The translations under genes were made by a program, and so were the position numbers. Shown here piece by piece: positions 60,203-62,175 of a stretch of 62,175 nucleotides of DNA; within the stretch, counting starts at the first letter, position 1, and each line of letters begins with the position of its first letter. The notes under the pieces are model-generated. The model saw nothing but the letters and a program-made list of their open reading frames with translations, made no database searches and was not told the origin of the DNA. Origin of the DNA: an uncultured Treponema sp. (GTDB lineage: Bacteria > Spirochaetota > Spirochaetia > Treponematales > Treponemataceae). Location: the NCBI GenBank assembly GCA_937923945.1, contig CALDWC010000174.1, positions 1 to 62,175 of the forward strand. Direction: 5' to 3'.

Positions 60203-60239
60203 AAAAAACAGCCTCCAAAAACATCCGTTTTTAGAGGCT
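60203..60239 (-). terminator. Terminator of the fumarase operon
   Basis: Minus strand AGCCTCTAAAAAC, a 4-nt loop and GTTTTTGGAGGCT, followed by GTTTTTT. Stem 60210-60239, T-run on the minus strand 60203-60208. Confidence 0.85.
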
Positions 60240-60293
60240 TTCTCTACTCTAATATAAATTCAAAACAAAAAAGCTTTCGGTGTATTGTCTCAC

Positions 60294-60857
60294 CTATGAA
60301 AGTGAATCAAGGTAGGCGCTTCGGCCGCGCTCGTACAGGTTGTTGCCCTTGCTATCGATAATGCAGGTAACCGGAAAATTTTCGACGTAGAGTTTTCGCA
60401 CCGCTTCCGAGCCGAGATCTTCGTAGCAAATCAACTCGGAGGTTTTAATTTTGCTTTTAATTAATGCCGCCGCACCGCCGATTGCCGCAAAGTAGCAGGC
60501 GCCGTGTTCAACGATTTTGTCGATAACCGCCTGATTGCGTTTTCCTTTGCCGATCATGCCCATCAAGCCTTGATCTAAAAGTTGAGGCGTGTAAGCATCC
60601 ATGCGGTAACTGGTTGTTGGTCCCGCAGAACCGATCGGTTCTCCCGGTTTTGCCGGAGTCGGTCCCACATAGTAAATAATGTTTCCCTTGACATCAATCG
60701 GAAGTTTTTCGCCCTTGTCCAAAAGTTCGCACAGGCGTTTATGTGCCGCATCGCGAGCGGTATACACATAGCCGGTAATGTATACCATATCACCGGCTTC
60801 AATATCTTTTAAATCATCACGCGTCAGAGGCGTGGTTATTTTTACTGTTTTTGCCAT
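60294..60857 (-). CDS. fumB: Fumarate hydratase class I, beta subunit
   Basis: C-terminal half of a class I (4Fe-4S) fumarase or tartrate dehydratase, made as a separate chain. 187 residues: ITTPLTRDDLKDIEAGDMVY, TGYVYTARDAAHKRL, YYVGPTPAKPGEPIGSAGPT with SYRMDAYTP, GMIGKGKRNQAV. ATG at 60857 chosen for the GGAG RBS 8 nt upstream; the longer frame overlaps the alpha gene. Interconverts fumarate and malate with FumA encoded 20 nt upstream. Gene names vary; tartrate dehydratase cannot be ruled out. Confidence 0.92.
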   Translation of the reverse strand: MAKTVKITTPLTRDDLKDIEAGDMVYITGYVYTARDAAHKRLCELLDKGEKLPIDVKGNIIYYVGPTPAKPGEPIGSAGPTTSYRMDAYTPQLLDQGLMGMIGKGKRNQAVIDKIVEHGACYFAAIGGAAALIKSKIKTSELICYEDLGSEAVRKLYVENFPVTCIIDSKGNNLYERGRSAYLDSLS

Positions 60858-60877
60858 AGTATTTCTCCTCAGCATTT

Positions 60878-61723
60878 TTAAAATTCGAGTTTCACGTGCC
60901 GCGTTACATGACAGTTGATATTCACGCAAACCGGCAACCCCGCAATATGGGTCGGAAAAGTTTCAATCAGCACGCGTAATGCGGTCGTTTTTCCGCCGAA
61001 ACCTTGCGGACCAATGCCGAGTGCATTTATTTTTTCAAGCATTTCTTTTTCAAGCGCTGCATAAAACGGTTTCGGATTATACGAGTCAAGCGGGCGGAGC
61101 AATGCTCGTTTTGCTAAAAAGGTTACTTTGTCAACCGTTCCGCCAATTCCGACCCCAACGACAATCGGAGGACAAGGGTTCGGTCCCGCAAGTTCCACCG
61201 TTTCAAGGATAAATTTTTTCACGCCTTCCAAGCCATCGGACGGTTTTAACATAGCAAGGCGTGACATATTTTCCGAGCCGAAGCCTTTTGCCGCAAATTC
61301 AATCGAAAAAACATCGCCGGGTACAACATCATAGTGAATCACTGCCGGTGTGTTATCTTTTGTGTTAACCCGTCCGTCGACCGGATCCGAAACAACCGAT
61401 TTACGTAAATAGCCGTCCTTGTACGCTTGCCGCACTCCTTCGTTGATAGTATCCGTCAGCGAACCGTTTACTACGTGGACATCCTGACCGATCGTTACAA
61501 ACGCAACAATCATTCCGGTGTCTTGACAGATGGGAGAATTGGTATTCCGTGCAATTTCCGCATTTTGTAAAATCTGAGAAAGGGTTGATTTTGCAATCGT
61601 CCACTTTTCAGCCTCGTACGAGTTTTTCAAACCTTGTTCAACATCAGCCGGCAAAAAATAAGCCATTTTAATCAAGGCTGTTTTAATTTTTTCAACCAGC
61701 GTTCCGGCATCAACTTCTCGCAT
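60878..61723 (-). CDS. fumA: Fumarate hydratase class I, alpha subunit
   Basis: 281 residues from MREVDAGTLVEKIKTA. Cluster ligands: Cys in NSPICQDTGMIVAFV, NPCPPIVVGVGIGGT and LPVCVNINCHVTRH. Substrate loop GPQGFGGKTTALRV. RBS AAGGAG 6 nt before ATG at 61723; the open frame begins nine codons earlier. The two-subunit form is common in anaerobes. A strong promoter is at 61798-61826. Confidence 0.93.
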   Translation of the reverse strand: MREVDAGTLVEKIKTALIKMAYFLPADVEQGLKNSYEAEKWTIAKSTLSQILQNAEIARNTNSPICQDTGMIVAFVTIGQDVHVVNGSLTDTINEGVRQAYKDGYLRKSVVSDPVDGRVNTKDNTPAVIHYDVVPGDVFSIEFAAKGFGSENMSRLAMLKPSDGLEGVKKFILETVELAGPNPCPPIVVGVGIGGTVDKVTFLAKRALLRPLDSYNPKPFYAALEKEMLEKINALGIGPQGFGGKTTALRVLIETFPTHIAGLPVCVNINCHVTRHVKLEF

Positions 61724-61753
61724 ACAATCTCCTTCAGAAAAATCATCCAAAGC

Positions 61754-61826
61754 AAAAACGAGGATATCGTTTTTACATAAAGGTAATATGTTATGTTATG
61801 ATAAACCGATACGGATAAAAAGTCAA
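61754..61826 (-). promoter_or_regulatory. Fumarase promoter with leader hairpin
   Basis: Minus strand TTGACT (61821-61826), 17-bp spacer, TATCAT (61798-61803). In the leader AAAAACGA (61754-61761) and TCGTTTTT (61767-61774) form a perfect 8-bp inverted repeat, a possible operator or mRNA hairpin. Confidence 0.65.
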
Positions 61827-61850
61827 CGGAGTAAGCACTGCACCTCTTCT

Positions 61851-62040
61851 GGAGGCACTGATTAATTCAATCGAGAATTGAGGGCATCTTTCAAAAACTG
61901 ATGTTTTTAAAAGACTATTTTTCAGTGCCCACCTTTAAAATCGTTGTTTCGTAAATGTTCAGAATTCTACATTATTATGTTGAACATTGAGAAACAATAG
62001 AGAAATGCTGTTAATGGTGTAAAACCTTTAATCAGCATTT
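61851..62040 (+). repeat. MITE-like element copy 8 (about 190 bp)
   Basis: Forward orientation, starts GGAGGCACTGATTAATTC. Right end diverged (CAGCATTT). TTCT occurs at 61847-61850 and 62041-62044, a possible 4-bp duplication if the right end is two bases short. Confidence 0.78.
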
Positions 62041-62120
62041 TTCTCTGCTATCGTAAATACCGTTTTTATGCAATATCACCGTGCAGCAAAATTGCCTCAT
62101 TCGCTAAAAAATATATGTAT

Positions 62121-62175
62121 GGAGGCACTGATTAATTCAATCGAGAATTAATCAGTGCCCACATTTAAAATCTAT
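62121..62175 (+). repeat. MITE-like element copy 9, cut by window end
   Basis: Starts GGAGGCACTGATTAATTC with the short left hairpin ending CAGTGCCCAC, then TTTAAAATCT; the rest is beyond the window. It lies only 80 bp from copy 8, in the same orientation. Confidence 0.8.

Noticed and set aside
2237..62175. CRISPR array as explanation for the repeated sequence
   Set aside because: Copies are 150-245 bp, kilobases apart and in both orientations, with no spacer pattern and no cas genes.

Overview
The window looks like chromosomal DNA of a host-associated treponeme (genus Treponema, probably an oral species). Reasons: the gene complement (split-subunit transhydrogenase, two-subunit class I fumarase, hybrid cluster protein, CHASE2 cyclase, lysine/alanine-rich TPR proteins, an Opa/Msp-like small barrel), moderate GC, and RHS core sequence of the type found in treponemes. 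The species assignment is an inference.

Layout. 1-7.3 kb: 5' part of hisS, a nucleotide-sugar dehydratase, a phosphoesterase, and a leftward hypothetical-GH3-GNAT operon plus a small outer-membrane barrel. 7.4-18.1 kb: transhydrogenase operon pntAA-pntAB-pntB, a second GH3 protein, an rRNA methyltransferase, NAD(P)HX repair enzyme, MoxR, carbamate kinase and a beta-CASP nuclease. 18.6-33.1 kb: CHASE2 cyclase, an iron/cobalamin-type ABC importer with a cluster-less MutY homologue, leuS, and three TPR genes. 33.1-40.2 kb: an AT-rich accessory island. It holds a three-gene envelope operon and, on the same strand, an array of broken RHS core pieces and toxin tails, each followed at once by a small candidate immunity gene. 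40.2-48.4 kb: a heterodimeric ABC exporter, tsaE, recG and a GumN/TraB-family lipoprotein. 48.9-51.8 kb: DUF1858 protein, bicupin, a dead ferredoxin and hybrid cluster protein. 52.2-61.7 kb, leftward: mltG-dnaG-rpoD-zinc ribbon followed by the RNase P RNA gene, then a chemoreceptor and the two fumarase subunits.

Three signals stand out. (1) A non-coding mobile element of about 150-245 bp occurs nine times here (plus a terminal-hairpin fragment). It has imperfect terminal inverted repeats GGARRCRCTGATTAA and 4-bp target duplications, several fitting YTAR, which suggests a MITE driven by an IS5-type transposase. Computationally removing one copy rejoins a reading frame in register. (2) The 36-40 kb region is an RHS orphan toxin-tail/immunity array in which two unrelated toxin tails both end early by a TGG to TGA change at an expected tryptophan. 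(3) Several genes, including hisS and moxR, have strong promoters whose -10 box lies only 6-7 nt before the ATG, with no ribosome binding site, which predicts leaderless mRNAs.
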